From: Thalassospira profundimaris
GTDB taxonomy: Bacteria > Pseudomonadota > Alphaproteobacteria > Rhodospirillales > Thalassospiraceae
NCBI RefSeq assembly: GCF_003326795.1
Contig: NZ_JPWI01000017.1
Coordinates: forward strand, 33,399 to 97,398
Direction of reading: 5' to 3'
DNA length: 64,000 nucleotides
A program made the position numbers and the translations under genes. Positions 55,440 to 64,000 of this stretch are shown here, piece after piece (position 1 is the stretch's first letter; each line of letters begins with the position of its first letter). Below the pieces are notes generated by a model. That model was not told the DNA's origin. It saw nothing but the letters and a program-made list of their open reading frames with translations, and did not search any database.

Positions 55440-56630
55440 CTATTTGCCAACCCCGACCTTGATGGCGAGTTTGCGAAGCGGGCCGATGCGGTTGATCGCC
55501 GACAGCCCGGCATAGCGCAGATCGCGGAGTGGTTTGGGCTCCAACATGGAGGCACGGTTGAGCAGATCAATGCCGCCAACACGGGCCAGCGTTTTGGGCA
55601 ACTGGCGGCGTTCATAGGATTTCAGAAGCGGGGTTTCGCCGATATCCTTGCCATGCAGCTTGGCCTTTGCCATCAGTTCGGCCAGCGTCTCGATGTCATG
55701 CAGGCTCATATTAAGTCCCTGCGCGCCGATTGGCGGGACAACATGGGCGGCCTCGGCAATCAGGGCAAGGCGCGCTGCAATCAGGCGATTGGGAACCTGT
55801 GCAATCATCGGCCAGACCGCGCGCGGCGATGCGACGGTGAGTGGCCCGAACAGGTTCATGGTGTCATGGGTGATTTCGGCTGATAACACATCGTCACTCA
55901 TGGCATTGAGTTCATCGGCACGGGCAGCAGGCGTCATCCAGACCACGGACGAGCAGGGCTTGCCATTCAGATCCGGCATCGGCACAAGGGTCAGCGGACC
56001 GCCGGTGCGATGAATTTCGGTCGAGATATTGTCATGCGGTTTGCCATGGGTGACGACAAAGACAATCGCACTTTGATCGTAGGCCCAGCGTTTATGTTTG
56101 ATTCCGGCCAGTTCGCGGAGCGATGAATTGCGGCCATCAGCGGCAATGACGATTTTGGCGCGCACGGTTTCGCCATCTGACAGCGTAACATCGGCAAAGC
56201 GCGCGGTGTTTTTAAAGCCCGTCACCGTGGTCGAGAACCGGAAATCAACATTGTCCAGTTCGGCAAGCTTGGCCATCAGGGCAACGCGGGCTGCCTTGTT
56301 TGATACGTTCCAGCCAAAGAACCCTTGCGTGGTTTCAGCCCCGTCAAAATCAGCCGTTTCGCGCGGGCGGAATTCGTCGCCACCTGCATCGACAATCCGC
56401 ATGACGCGCAGTTCCGCACCCGTCGGTTTGATGGCATCCCAGACGCCAGCCTTTTTAAGGGTTTCGATGCCCGGCTCAAGGAAGGCGGTGGTGCGAAGAT
56501 CAGTCCCCTCGCCAATATCAGCCGGGGCCGGGTCGACAATCACGATCTGATGTCCGTCAGCGGCAAAGCGTGCCGCGGCACTCATTCCGGCGATCCCGCC
56601 GCCTGCAATCAGAATATCGGTTTCGATCAT
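55440..56630 (-). CDS. UbiH/UbiF-family FAD-dependent hydroxylase
   Basis: 396 residues from ATG 56630 (AGGAAAG upstream). FAD-binding GAGIAG-type motif DILIAGGGIAGMSAAAR, DG motif VIAADGRNSSLRELAG, and the second FAD motif LIAEAAHVVPPIGAQGLNMSLHD. The family hydroxylates the ubiquinone ring. The exact ring position cannot be told from sequence. It is not next to other ubi genes. Confidence 0.88.
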   Translation of the reverse strand: MIETDILIAGGGIAGMSAAARFAADGHQIVIVDPAPADIGEGTDLRTTAFLEPGIETLKKAGVWDAIKPTGAELRVMRIVDAGGDEFRPRETADFDGAETTQGFFGWNVSNKAARVALMAKLAELDNVDFRFSTTVTGFKNTARFADVTLSDGETVRAKIVIAADGRNSSLRELAGIKHKRWAYDQSAIVFVVTHGKPHDNISTEIHRTGGPLTLVPMPDLNGKPCSSVVWMTPAARADELNAMSDDVLSAEITHDTMNLFGPLTVASPRAVWPMIAQVPNRLIAARLALIAEAAHVVPPIGAQGLNMSLHDIETLAELMAKAKLHGKDIGETPLLKSYERRQLPKTLARVGGIDLLNRASMLEPKPLRDLRYAGLSAINRIGPLRKLAIKVGVGK

Positions 56631-56922
56631 GATCGTTCTTTCCTGTCGTCGCGCGTCACGGCAAGGCGATTTGGCCATATGTGACGGGTCTTGTCTTTCT
56701 ATCGGGCAATCTGCCCGTTTGGGGGATCATACGCAAATGTTTTAGGGGCGGATTTGATACAGATCGGGCGCGAGAGCCATAACCATACCGGATCATATCT
56801 GATCGTGACGACGAGATGACAAAAACAGAGGGGGATAATCCCGGGATTGCGCCAAATGACCGGATCGGCCATTTTGGAGCCAGTTTTGATCATCAATTGA
56901 TTGTTGTCATTGGAAATTTGCC

Positions 56923-57249
56923 ATGCTTGCCTGGGGGTATCTGCTTGTTGCGATCTGTCTTGAAATTGTCGGGACGGTGTCGCTTAAATTTTCAAACGGA
57001 TTTACCGACTGGCGCTTTACCGTCCTGAGCCTGACGGTTTACGGACTGAGTTTCTGGACACTTTCGCTGTGTCTGCGGGTGATCCCGATCGGCACGGCCT
57101 ATGCGGTGTGGTCGGGGCTTGGGACGGCGGCGATTGCGATCATCGGGCTTGTATTTTTCAAGGAACCGATGACCGCCCTTAAGGGTGTTTTCCTGTTGAT
57201 GATTATCGGCGGCGTGGTTGGCCTCAAGACGGTCGGCAGCAACAGCTAG
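56923..57249 (+). CDS. Small multidrug resistance (SMR) efflux protein
   Basis: 108 residues with four membrane helices. The essential Glu14 is in AICLEIVGTVSLK, with WSGLGTAAIAIIG as the helix 3 signature. SMR proteins expel quaternary ammonium or guanidinium compounds as antiparallel dimers. The 3' end overlaps the next convergent gene by four bases. About 290 bp upstream of it holds no gene. Confidence 0.9.
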   Translation: MLAWGYLLVAICLEIVGTVSLKFSNGFTDWRFTVLSLTVYGLSFWTLSLCLRVIPIGTAYAVWSGLGTAAIAIIGLVFFKEPMTALKGVFLLMIIGGVVGLKTVGSNS

Positions 57250-58166
57250 ACCTGCACGGCATCGAGTGATTTTGCGATGCTGGCAATATCGGTTTCAAGA
57301 TCGGTGTGACGCGGCTTCCAGCCAAGGTCAGCCGCCGCACGCCTGCCCGAAAGAAACTGATTGCGACCAAGCCCGCGTGCCCAGTTGCCATATTCCTCCA
57401 TGGCAGCGGCAGGCGTCATATCCCTGATATCGCAGTCTGCGCGGCCAAAATGATTGGCGATCTGTTCGGCAATTTCCCGGTTTGAAATGCCGTTGATGCC
57501 AACACCAAAATAGGCGGCACCGGGCTTCGCACGTTCAAGCATCAGACGATAAAGATCGGCAAGGTCATCGGCATGAACCATTGGCAGATGGACCGTGTCA
57601 CCCCCAACAGCATGAACGCAGTTGTCGCGGCGCGCCGTTTCGATATTGGCGGCCAGAAGGCCGGTATGCCCGATGGGATCGGTGGCATAGACACAGGCCG
57701 GATGAATGACCATGCCATCAAGCCTGTTATCGTCAAGAACCCGGTTGATGCCGTCGATCATCCAGCGAAATTCCGGAAGCGGATCAAAGGGTGCTGCTTC
57801 ATCCATCAACTGATCGGGGCTGTTTGCGGCAAATAACCAGCTGCCACCGGTATAGAGGAACCTTACGCGATCTGGCATGCGATGCAGGACGGGGATCAGA
57901 TGGTCAAGCAGGGCTTGATCGACTTGCATCATGGCGTCGGAAAAATCGCAGGCGGCATGAATGACCCCGTCAATCTCGGGCAGATCATCACACCAGTCTT
58001 GCGGTGCATGAATGTCACCGGTGATCGGGGTGGCACCAAGCGCGATCAGTTTGTTGCGGCTGGTTTCTGATCGGCCAAGGGCAAAGACTTTGTGATGACG
58101 GGCAATCAGATTGCGAATGATGGCCGATCCGATCAGGCCGGTGCCACCGGTGATAAAAATGCGCAT
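57246..58166 (-). CDS. NAD-dependent epimerase/dehydratase-family protein
   Basis: 306 residues. Extended SDR Rossmann start MRIFITGGTGLIGSAI, substrate-side VIHAACDFSDAM, and VIHPACVYATDPIGHTG. The catalytic Tyr-x-x-x-Lys pair is not visible where expected (the region reads FRWMIDGINR), so it may bind without the usual chemistry. Function unknown. Its end overlaps the SMR gene. Confidence 0.85.
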   Translation of the reverse strand: MRIFITGGTGLIGSAIIRNLIARHHKVFALGRSETSRNKLIALGATPITGDIHAPQDWCDDLPEIDGVIHAACDFSDAMMQVDQALLDHLIPVLHRMPDRVRFLYTGGSWLFAANSPDQLMDEAAPFDPLPEFRWMIDGINRVLDDNRLDGMVIHPACVYATDPIGHTGLLAANIETARRDNCVHAVGGDTVHLPMVHADDLADLYRLMLERAKPGAAYFGVGINGISNREIAEQIANHFGRADCDIRDMTPAAAMEEYGNWARGLGRNQFLSGRRAAADLGWKPRHTDLETDIASIAKSLDAVQV

Positions 58167-58253
58167 TGGAGTTCCTTAAACATGACGATGCGCCCTTTTA
58201 TCGAACCTCAAGTGTGGTTGAGGTCAAGGAGCTTTGTCATAAAGCCAGACATG

Positions 58254-58282
58254 AAAAAAAAGCCGGGCAGGTGCCCGGCTTT
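58254..58282 (-). terminator. Terminator of the ridA-type gene
   Basis: A nearly perfect palindrome AAAGCCGGGCA-GG-TGCCCGGCTTT; leftward transcription ends in a seven-T tract. It lies 23 bp after the stop. Confidence 0.9.
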
Positions 58283-58304
58283 GATGCGCTTATTGCTGAG
58301 CAGA

Positions 58305-58769
58305 TCAGGCAAATTCAAAGATGCCATCAATCTCGACCGCCACACCAAGCGGAAGGGAGGCAACGCCAACAGCCGAGCGGGCATGTTTGCCGACATCGCC
58401 AAAGACTTCGACCATGGTGTCAGACGCACCATTGACGACTTTGGGCTGATCGGTGAATTCCGGGGCGGAATTGACAAAGGCATTGAGTTTGACCACACGG
58501 GTGACCTTATCAAGATCGCCAATGGCGGTCTTGAGCTGTGCGACAAGGTTAAGTGCACAGAGGCGGGCGGCTTTCTGACCGTCTTCGACCTGATAGTCCT
58601 TGCCGAGTTTACCGACAAATTTCAGTTCGCCATTTTCCATGGTGATCTGACCGGAAATGTGAACCAGATTGTTCGAGACGACATAGGGCACATAATTCGC
58701 AACCGGTGCGGTGGCCTGTGGCAGGGTGATGCCAAGTTCGGCAAGGCGTGCGTCAATTTTACCAGCCAT
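58305..58769 (-). CDS. RidA/YjgF-family protein
   Basis: 154 residues from ATG 58769 (AAGGATGG upstream). RidA fold with YVPYVVSNNLVHISGQI, LGKDYQVEDGQKAA and the C-terminal PLGVAVEIDGIFEF. It lacks the usual Arg of imine deaminases in an obvious place; the longer subgroup RidA members include it. RidA-type proteins hydrolyse reactive enamines/imines from PLP enzymes. Confidence 0.88.
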   Translation of the reverse strand: MAGKIDARLAELGITLPQATAPVANYVPYVVSNNLVHISGQITMENGELKFVGKLGKDYQVEDGQKAARLCALNLVAQLKTAIGDLDKVTRVVKLNAFVNSAPEFTDQPKVVNGASDTMVEVFGDVGKHARSAVGVASLPLGVAVEIDGIFEFA

Positions 58770-59064
58770 GAAGATCCATCCTTTTAACTGTGGGGACGTG
58801 TAGTTTGACGCAAACTTAGCGACCTTGCGGGCCGAACAAAACAGTTTCTTTTGGATGCTCTGCATCATTGCAGACTGACGGTGCCAAAACCTGCGGCCGG
58901 TTCAGCGCCGGGACCGGCAAAAGGATCGTTTCACCGACAGTTGAGAAAAATCAAATTGCCATCGGCGTCAAAGCGCCCCACAACTATGTGCAGAAAATTG
59001 ATGTCAGGGATCAAGTTTCGGGCGTGTTTTTATAATGAAACCAGTTATTTGAAGGTTGCAGCAT

Positions 59065-59964
59065 ATGTCACTTCGTCAACGGATGGAAAATTTGCACGGT
59101 GCGTGGCTTGCCCTGATCGGGGTGCTGGTCATTTGCCCGGATGCGCTTTTGATCCGATTGATCAAGGTTGATGACATGACGGCATCGTTCTGGCGGGTGA
59201 CGCTGCTTTGTGTGGCATCGCTTCTGATGGCACTGTGGAAGGGGCTTCGTCGCGGCGAGGGTGTCTTGCAATCCATCACCCCGAGCAAAACCGAAATCCC
59301 GGCAGCGCTGTTTTTCTGTGGCACGACGATCTTTTTCATCCTGTCGGTACGCAATACTGATGCCGCCAATACCTTGGTGATCATTGCCGCAGCGCCGCTG
59401 ATTGCCGGTTTGATGGGGGTCTTTGTTTTCAAGCGGTCACAACCGATGCGGACCTGGATCGCGTCGCTTGTGGTTCTGGTCGCCCTTGCAATGATTGTCG
59501 GGGCCGGATTTGGCGGCAAGAATGCGCTTGGGGATATTCTGGCGCTGGGAACCGCGACCTGCATGGCCGGGTTCTTTAACGTCATTGGCGCACGTCCGCA
59601 CACCAATGAAGTCAAGGCGATGTTGCTGGGCGCGTTTTTGGGGGCGTTGATCCTGTTGCCGAGTGCCGATCCGTTTACGGTGACCGGTCTTGACTGGTTG
59701 TGGCTGGTGTTGCTGGGCTTCTGGGTGTTGCCGGTGTCATTTTTGTTTATCTCGGCCGGGGCGCGCAAAATCCCCGCCGCCGAGGTCGGGCTGATCATGC
59801 TCAATGAAGCAATATTCGGGTCCTTCCTGGTCTGGGTGTTTATCGGGGAAGTGCCCAGCCAGACCACATTGATTTGCGGAACGGTGGTGATTGCGACATT
59901 GGTGGTTCATAGTTTTCTGGGCATTCGCGAAGTCCGCCGGATGCGGGTGGGGGCTTCGGTCTGA
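59065..59964 (+). CDS. EamA/DMT family transporter
   Basis: 299 residues from ATG 59065; in-frame TTG 59056 would add three. Ten hydrophobic helices in two EamA repeats (about 12-140 and 150-290), with ASFWRVTLLCVASLLMAL and AAEVGLIMLNEAIFGSFLVWVFIGE typical of the DMT superfamily. Likely exports small metabolites; substrate unknown. The 295-bp gap upstream has no gene that I can support. Confidence 0.9.
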   Translation: MSLRQRMENLHGAWLALIGVLVICPDALLIRLIKVDDMTASFWRVTLLCVASLLMALWKGLRRGEGVLQSITPSKTEIPAALFFCGTTIFFILSVRNTDAANTLVIIAAAPLIAGLMGVFVFKRSQPMRTWIASLVVLVALAMIVGAGFGGKNALGDILALGTATCMAGFFNVIGARPHTNEVKAMLLGAFLGALILLPSADPFTVTGLDWLWLVLLGFWVLPVSFLFISAGARKIPAAEVGLIMLNEAIFGSFLVWVFIGEVPSQTTLICGTVVIATLVVHSFLGIREVRRMRVGASV

Positions 59965-60155
59965 CCGGCTGGTTTTGTCCGGTTTTCCAAGCGCGTTTTC
60001 AGGGCGTTCAGTTTTCTGTCAGGTTGATATCCTAGATGTTGCGGGGTTGGCCATCGGGCCAATTGCCCCGCGAAACATGCGTGTCACGATTGCCTGAAAC
60101 GGGTGATGAGGCGGTTTTGTGCGGGGTATATGTGCCACGTAACAGGTAACCCTTC

Positions 60156-61847
60156 ATGCCCCGTTCCCGGTTGTTGCCGATCCGTAAGCCGATTGATTAT
60201 CGCGTCATTCTGGTGGTGCTGGCGGTGTATTTTACGCTGGTGTTCAATAGCGGAATTCTTGGTCATTTTTACGATATTCTCGGACAGCTTGGTGACTATG
60301 ATCGCGGTTTTGCGATCAGTGCGCCATTTGTTCTGATCCTGGCAGCGCTTGTTGTTTTTACGCCCTTTTCATTCCGCTATCTGTTCAAGCCGTTTTTTGT
60401 TTCGCTGATCATGCTGAGTGCACTTGCGCATTACGGGATGGTCAAATACGGCATCGTGTTTGACCGTGGCATGATGGAAAATGTGATCGAGACCAACCAG
60501 CTTGAGGCATTTTCCTATTTCAATCTGACGGCGGCTTTGTGGTTTGTAGCGACCGGTTTGCTTCCGGCGCTTATCCTGATTGTGGTGCCGGTTCGGTATC
60601 CCGAGACAATCCTGCACGGGGTCGGACAGCGTTTTGTGATGATTGCCGTGCCCCTGGTGATGCTGGGCGGGATTGCCGGATTTTATTTCAAGGATTACGC
60701 ATCGGTCGGGCGCAATCACAAGGTGCTTGGCAAGGAAATCATTCCGTCAAACTTCATCACCGGGACCATTCAGCTGATCAAGCGGCGCTATCTTTATGCC
60801 GATATGCCGTTCCGCAAGATTGGCGAGGATGCCCATATCGTTGCCAAAGCGCATGAAGACAAACCGACCCTGATGTTCCTTGTCATCGGGGAAACAGCGC
60901 GTGCGCAAAGTGTTGCCGCGAATGGCTATGGGCGTGCGACATCGCCCTTTACCAGCAAGATTGACGGGCTGGTGGCATTCCAGAATGTGCAATCCTGCGG
61001 AACCGCAACGGCGGTATCCGTGCCCTGCATGTTCTCGCCGATGGATCACGCCGTTTATGACGGCGAGGCGGCACGCCATAGCGAAAGCCTGATGGATGTT
61101 CTGAGCCATGCGGGGGTCAGGGTTCTTTGGAAAGACAATGACGAGGGATGCAAGGGCGTTTGCGACCGTGTGCCAACCATCGAGATTTCGCCCAAGGACT
61201 TCCCCGAAGAATGCGCTCTTGGCACCTGCTTTGACGAGGTCATGCTGCGCCAGCTTGATCAGCAGGTTTCAGACAAGGCCGAGAACCAGCTGATTGCGTT
61301 TCATCTGATGGGAAGCCACGGGCCGACCTATTACAAACGCTATCCCGATGCCCAGCGTGCTTTTGCCCCGGATTGCCCGCGCAGTGATATTGAGAATTGC
61401 AGTACACAGGAACTGGTCAATACCTATGACAACACGATCCGCTATACCGATTATGTTGTTGCCCAGCTGATCGCGAAGCTGAAAAGCTATCAGGATCGCT
61501 ATAACACGGTGCTGCTTTATGTTTCCGATCATGGGGAGTCTCTGGGCGAGGGCGGGCTTTATCTGCATGGTGCGCCCTATATGTTCGCCCCTGATGAGCA
61601 GACCCATGTTCCGATGATGATGTGGATGTCTGAGGACTATCAGGCATCGCGTGAAATCGAAGGCGATTGCCTGTCATCTGCGGCCCGGGATGCGGCATTT
61701 TCACATGACAATCTGTTTTCGACGGTTCTGGGGGCAATGCATGTCTCCACGGGCCTTTATCAGCAGAAAAAAGACATTCTGGCCAGTTGCAGCAAACCGG
61801 TTCTTGAAGCGGCACTCGACATGTCAGGAACGCTTCAGAGGAATTGA
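60156..61847 (+). CDS. eptA: Lipid A phosphoethanolamine transferase (EptA/MCR family)
   Basis: 563 residues. Five N-terminal helices (about 15-180), then a periplasmic sulfatase-like domain. Key residues: Glu246 in LVIGETARAQ, nucleophile Thr285 in SCGTATAVSVP, and the metal site SDHGESLGE near the end, with many Cys for disulfides. It moves phosphoethanolamine from lipid onto lipid A, lowering negative charge. A TetR-type gene follows 67 bp downstream, perhaps in the same unit. This is chromosomal, with normal composition, not an acquired mcr gene. Confidence 0.9.
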   Translation: MPRSRLLPIRKPIDYRVILVVLAVYFTLVFNSGILGHFYDILGQLGDYDRGFAISAPFVLILAALVVFTPFSFRYLFKPFFVSLIMLSALAHYGMVKYGIVFDRGMMENVIETNQLEAFSYFNLTAALWFVATGLLPALILIVVPVRYPETILHGVGQRFVMIAVPLVMLGGIAGFYFKDYASVGRNHKVLGKEIIPSNFITGTIQLIKRRYLYADMPFRKIGEDAHIVAKAHEDKPTLMFLVIGETARAQSVAANGYGRATSPFTSKIDGLVAFQNVQSCGTATAVSVPCMFSPMDHAVYDGEAARHSESLMDVLSHAGVRVLWKDNDEGCKGVCDRVPTIEISPKDFPEECALGTCFDEVMLRQLDQQVSDKAENQLIAFHLMGSHGPTYYKRYPDAQRAFAPDCPRSDIENCSTQELVNTYDNTIRYTDYVVAQLIAKLKSYQDRYNTVLLYVSDHGESLGEGGLYLHGAPYMFAPDEQTHVPMMMWMSEDYQASREIEGDCLSSAARDAAFSHDNLFSTVLGAMHVSTGLYQQKKDILASCSKPVLEAALDMSGTLQRN

Positions 61848-61872
61848 CAGAATGGGCTCTTCGTATTAATTG

Positions 61873-61892
61873 AGTTTACTCAGTGAGTTCAC
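61873..61892. promoter_or_regulatory. TetR-type operator
   Basis: GTTTACTCAGTGAGTTCAC is centred on the palindrome ACTCA-G-TGAGT (61878-61888), 26 bp before the tetR-type start, so autoregulation is likely. Confidence 0.5.
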
Positions 61893-61913
61893 TTGACCAA
61901 TTGGAGGGCCCCG

Positions 61914-62534
61914 ATGAGCATCCGGGCAACCAGACGCGAGGAAACCCGTCAGAAGATTCTTGAGGCTGCGCGCAGTTGCCTTGAAGAAGGTGATTTTGAA
62001 GGCGCATCGACGCGCGAAATCGCCAAGCGGGCGGGGGTGGCCGAAGGCACCATTTTTCATCACTTCCCGACCAAGGAAGAACTGATCATCAGTTGTGTCT
62101 GCACGCAACTGGCCGAAGCCATTGAAAAGGGTCTGCATACCATGGACCCGGAATGGTGCTTTGTGGACAAGATGATGCATGTGGCCTCCTATCGCTTTAC
62201 GCAGATCGGCCTGCATCCGGGGCTTTGGTCCATGATCATGCAACAGGTGGCCTTTTCCCCGCGCAAGGGGGCGGTCAATGAAATGCTTGATCGTAGCGGA
62301 CTGCTCAAGGCGACGCGCGACCTGATTGAGGAAGCCCAGCTTTGTGGCGAACTCAATCCCGATCTTTCACCGGATCTGATCCGCAAAACTTTGATGGCGC
62401 TGTTTCTGTTTACGGTTCACGAGCATATGAGCACGCAGAATTTTGACTGCGAAGACATGTGCGCGACATTGCGTGAACTGATCGAAGTCCAGACGATCGG
62501 TCTTTGGGCGCGCAAGCCGGAACTTGCTGTCTGA
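61914..62534 (+). CDS. TetR/AcrR family regulator
   Basis: 206 residues from ATG 61914 with GGAGG upstream. Helix-turn-helix (about 10-55) with TREIAKRAGVAEGTIFHHFPTKEEL. C-terminal domain of unknown ligand. It lies right after eptA with a palindromic site in the gap. It may regulate itself and a nearby gene. Confidence 0.9.
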   Translation: MSIRATRREETRQKILEAARSCLEEGDFEGASTREIAKRAGVAEGTIFHHFPTKEELIISCVCTQLAEAIEKGLHTMDPEWCFVDKMMHVASYRFTQIGLHPGLWSMIMQQVAFSPRKGAVNEMLDRSGLLKATRDLIEEAQLCGELNPDLSPDLIRKTLMALFLFTVHEHMSTQNFDCEDMCATLRELIEVQTIGLWARKPELAV

Positions 62535-62543
62535 TATATCGGT

Positions 62544-62966
62544 TTATTCCCCGATCAGATGCAGGATCACGTTCCGCCGATGCGGTGCGTGACGATGTTC
62601 AAACAGGTAAATCCCCTGCCAGGTGCCGAGCATCGCATGGCCATTATCAACCGGAATGGTCAGGGACACGTCGGTCAGGGCTGATTTGATATGGGCAGGC
62701 ATATCGTCCGGGCCTTCGCAGGTATGGCGATAAAGGCTTGGATTTTCCTGAACCAGCCGGTCAAAAAATGTTTCCAGATCAAGGCGGACATCGGGATCGG
62801 CATTTTCCTGAATGGTCAGGCTTGCCGATGTGTGTCGGACAAAGACGGTCAGTTGGCCGCGCACGATGCCGGTCTGGCCAATCCATGACTGCACCTGATC
62901 GGTGATTTCGATCAGACCCTGAGCACTGGTTTTGACTTCTAAGGTGACTTGATCCTGACGCAGCAT
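62544..62966 (-). CDS. YjbQ family (UPF0047) protein
   Basis: 140 residues. YjbQ-fold motifs: GLIEITDQVQSWI, VRHTSASLTIQENADPDV, and LGTWQGIYLFEHR near the end. Conserved His/Glu form a metal site. The family has been linked to thiamine phosphate synthesis activity and is otherwise uncharacterised. ATG 62966. Confidence 0.9.
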   Translation of the reverse strand: MLRQDQVTLEVKTSAQGLIEITDQVQSWIGQTGIVRGQLTVFVRHTSASLTIQENADPDVRLDLETFFDRLVQENPSLYRHTCEGPDDMPAHIKSALTDVSLTIPVDNGHAMLGTWQGIYLFEHRHAPHRRNVILHLIGE

Positions 62967-63168
62967 GGCATTTTGTCCGGTGATGATGGGGCAGCCTGAT
63001 CGTAAAAGGCCGGTGATGCGATGACAAGGCCGGTAAATCTGATGTGCAGAAATTCGGTTAAAATCACAATTTTACAATGTGTTATGGCGTGCCACAATAT
63101 TGCCACTTGACCAAATCGCGGTGTGCGCATAACGATTTGGCCGTTAACTTTGAACTGGAATAAATCTG

Positions 63169-63489
63169 TTGCGTTTCGTTTCCTGCATGCTTGTGATCCT
63201 GATCAGTCTGACAGTTCTGCTGTCGGGGCATGATACCGTGCAGGCAGCATCCGGCCATGCGGGTCAAACGCATCACGCCGTGATGGTCGATGCCGCGCAA
63301 CCGGCTTCATTCGATCCCCACGGATCGCATGCCGATATTTGCGGCATGACGGTTTGTGGCCCCTATGTCGATGAACAGATCAGCAAGGCATTGTTCATGC
63401 CGGTGGTTTCGACTGTGACCTTCTGGGTCAGGGAACGGACCGTTGTTTCCGCCGAGGCGGATGGCAGCTACAAACCGCCCCGCGCCTGA
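63169..63489 (+). CDS. Small exported His-rich protein
   Basis: 106 residues from TTG 63169. Signal peptide (MRFVSCMLVILISLTVLLSG, then HDTVQAA). The mature part is His-rich: ASGHAGQTHH and FDPHGSHADICG, with a CxxxxxC pair (CGMTVCG). Resembles small periplasmic metal-binding proteins found near copper-binding genes. Next to a cupredoxin gene, so copper handling is likely. The start codon is not certain. Confidence 0.6.
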   Translation: MRFVSCMLVILISLTVLLSGHDTVQAASGHAGQTHHAVMVDAAQPASFDPHGSHADICGMTVCGPYVDEQISKALFMPVVSTVTFWVRERTVVSAEADGSYKPPRA

Positions 63490-63615
63490 AAATAATCCCT
63501 TCTCTTTGATAAATGCCGTCGTTTGTTTGATCCGTTCAGGGTGAAACAGCAAAACTTGCGCATGTGTTTGTGCAACGGCGGCGATCAGTTCGATGATTAT
63601 TTTCAGGAGCATGAT

Positions 63616-64000
63616 ATGCCCAACTCTAAATCGACTTTCCTTGCCCGTATTGTTCTATCAACCGCGATTATCGGGTCCCTGATGAGTGCGCCGGTGGCGA
63701 GTTTTGCCAGCCCCGGTCATGGTGCGCAGACCACCAATATCGGTGCGCCGGGCAAGGTAGCCGATGTAACCCGGACCATCCAGGTTACGATGGAAGACAA
63801 TTTCTTTGATATGGAAACCATCGAGGTGCGCGCCGGTGAAACCGTGCGGTTCGAGATCGTGAACAAGGGTGAATTCGTTCACGAGTTCAACATTGGCACC
63901 GCAGCCATGCACGCGGACCATCAAAAAGAAATGATGATGATGATGGAACATGGGGCCCTTGAAGCAGACAAAATCAACATGGACATGATGGAAATGGACA
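63616..64000 (+). CDS. Cupredoxin-like exported copper-binding protein, cut by right edge
   Basis: Partial: 128 codons before the window ends. AGGAG precedes ATG 63616. Signal peptide cut near ASFAS; then a plastocyanin/azurin-like strand pattern (TRTIQVTMEDNFFD, VRAGETVRFEIVNKGEFVHEFNIGTA) containing the first Cu-ligand His, then a Met-rich stretch (KEMMMMMEHG and MDMMEMD) that could bind Cu(I). The remaining ligands lie outside. Likely periplasmic copper carrier with the upstream His-rich protein. Confidence 0.85.
   Translation, partial: MPNSKSTFLARIVLSTAIIGSLMSAPVASFASPGHGAQTTNIGAPGKVADVTRTIQVTMEDNFFDMETIEVRAGETVRFEIVNKGEFVHEFNIGTAAMHADHQKEMMMMMEHGALEADKINMDMMEMD

Overview
The window looks like chromosome of a free-living, probably marine, Gram-negative alphaproteobacterium of the Rhodospirillales type. 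A Thalassospira-like host is my best guess. That rests on moderate-to-high GC, Sec signal peptides and lipoboxes, Lrp/TetR/FadR/LysR/LacI regulators beside their targets, many ABC importers, and DgcN/DgcA, RbbA and UbiH/F-family genes; no search was possible. There is no phage module, insertion sequence or CRISPR array. One AT-rich accessory segment (about 29.1-32.75 kb) interrupts the core-like sequence.

0-15 kb: an alanine dehydrogenase (cut by the left edge) lies opposite an Lrp-type regulator. A TetR regulator follows, then a PotFGHI-type polyamine importer with a glutamine-synthetase-like gamma-glutamylpolyamine synthetase, and a dgcN-dgcA pair for D-glutamate use. A 13-bp palindrome before the tetR gene recurs with one mismatch before potF, which suggests that TetR controls the importer. 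Next come a membrane GGDEF cyclase, a likely MmgR/suhB-type small RNA, and an acetyltransferase/N-formylglutamate amidohydrolase pair.

15-29 kb: three identical tandem tRNA-Val(GAC) genes; an HlyD-RbbA-YhhJ export operon; a Dabb protein; 2,2-dialkylglycine decarboxylase with a divergent LysR regulator; then a FadR-type regulator facing a five-gene operon (amino-acid-type ABC importer, cysteine-desulfurase-like PLP enzyme, hydantoinase-like amidohydrolase) across a perfect 29-bp palindrome.

29-33 kb: accessory island with a ParB-like-domain protein, an XRE-type regulator with a long helical, probably TPR-like, tail, and divergent to it a 42-residue hydrophobic peptide gene missed by ordinary length cut-offs. 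At its right edge is a decayed copy of the 3' end of the neighbouring YdiJ-type flavoprotein gene.

33-51 kb: YdiJ-type FAD/FeS dehydrogenase; a LysR protein with an unusual insertion; a TetR regulator with three operator copies facing an alpha/beta hydrolase; a second hydrolase broken by an amber codon; a LacI-controlled ABC importer ending in a GpdQ-like phosphodiesterase; a patatin phospholipase; a Maa-type acetyltransferase. A hairpin motif with 'ATCATCAGGGT' occurs three times here.

51-64 kb: a PepSY protein and cytochrome b561 divergent from a two-component system whose kinase has an Asp/His-rich sensor loop; a UbiH/F-family hydroxylase; an SMR efflux protein; an epimerase; RidA; a DMT transporter; an EptA/MCR-family phosphoethanolamine transferase; a TetR regulator; YjbQ; and the start of a His-rich protein plus cupredoxin pair cut by the right edge.
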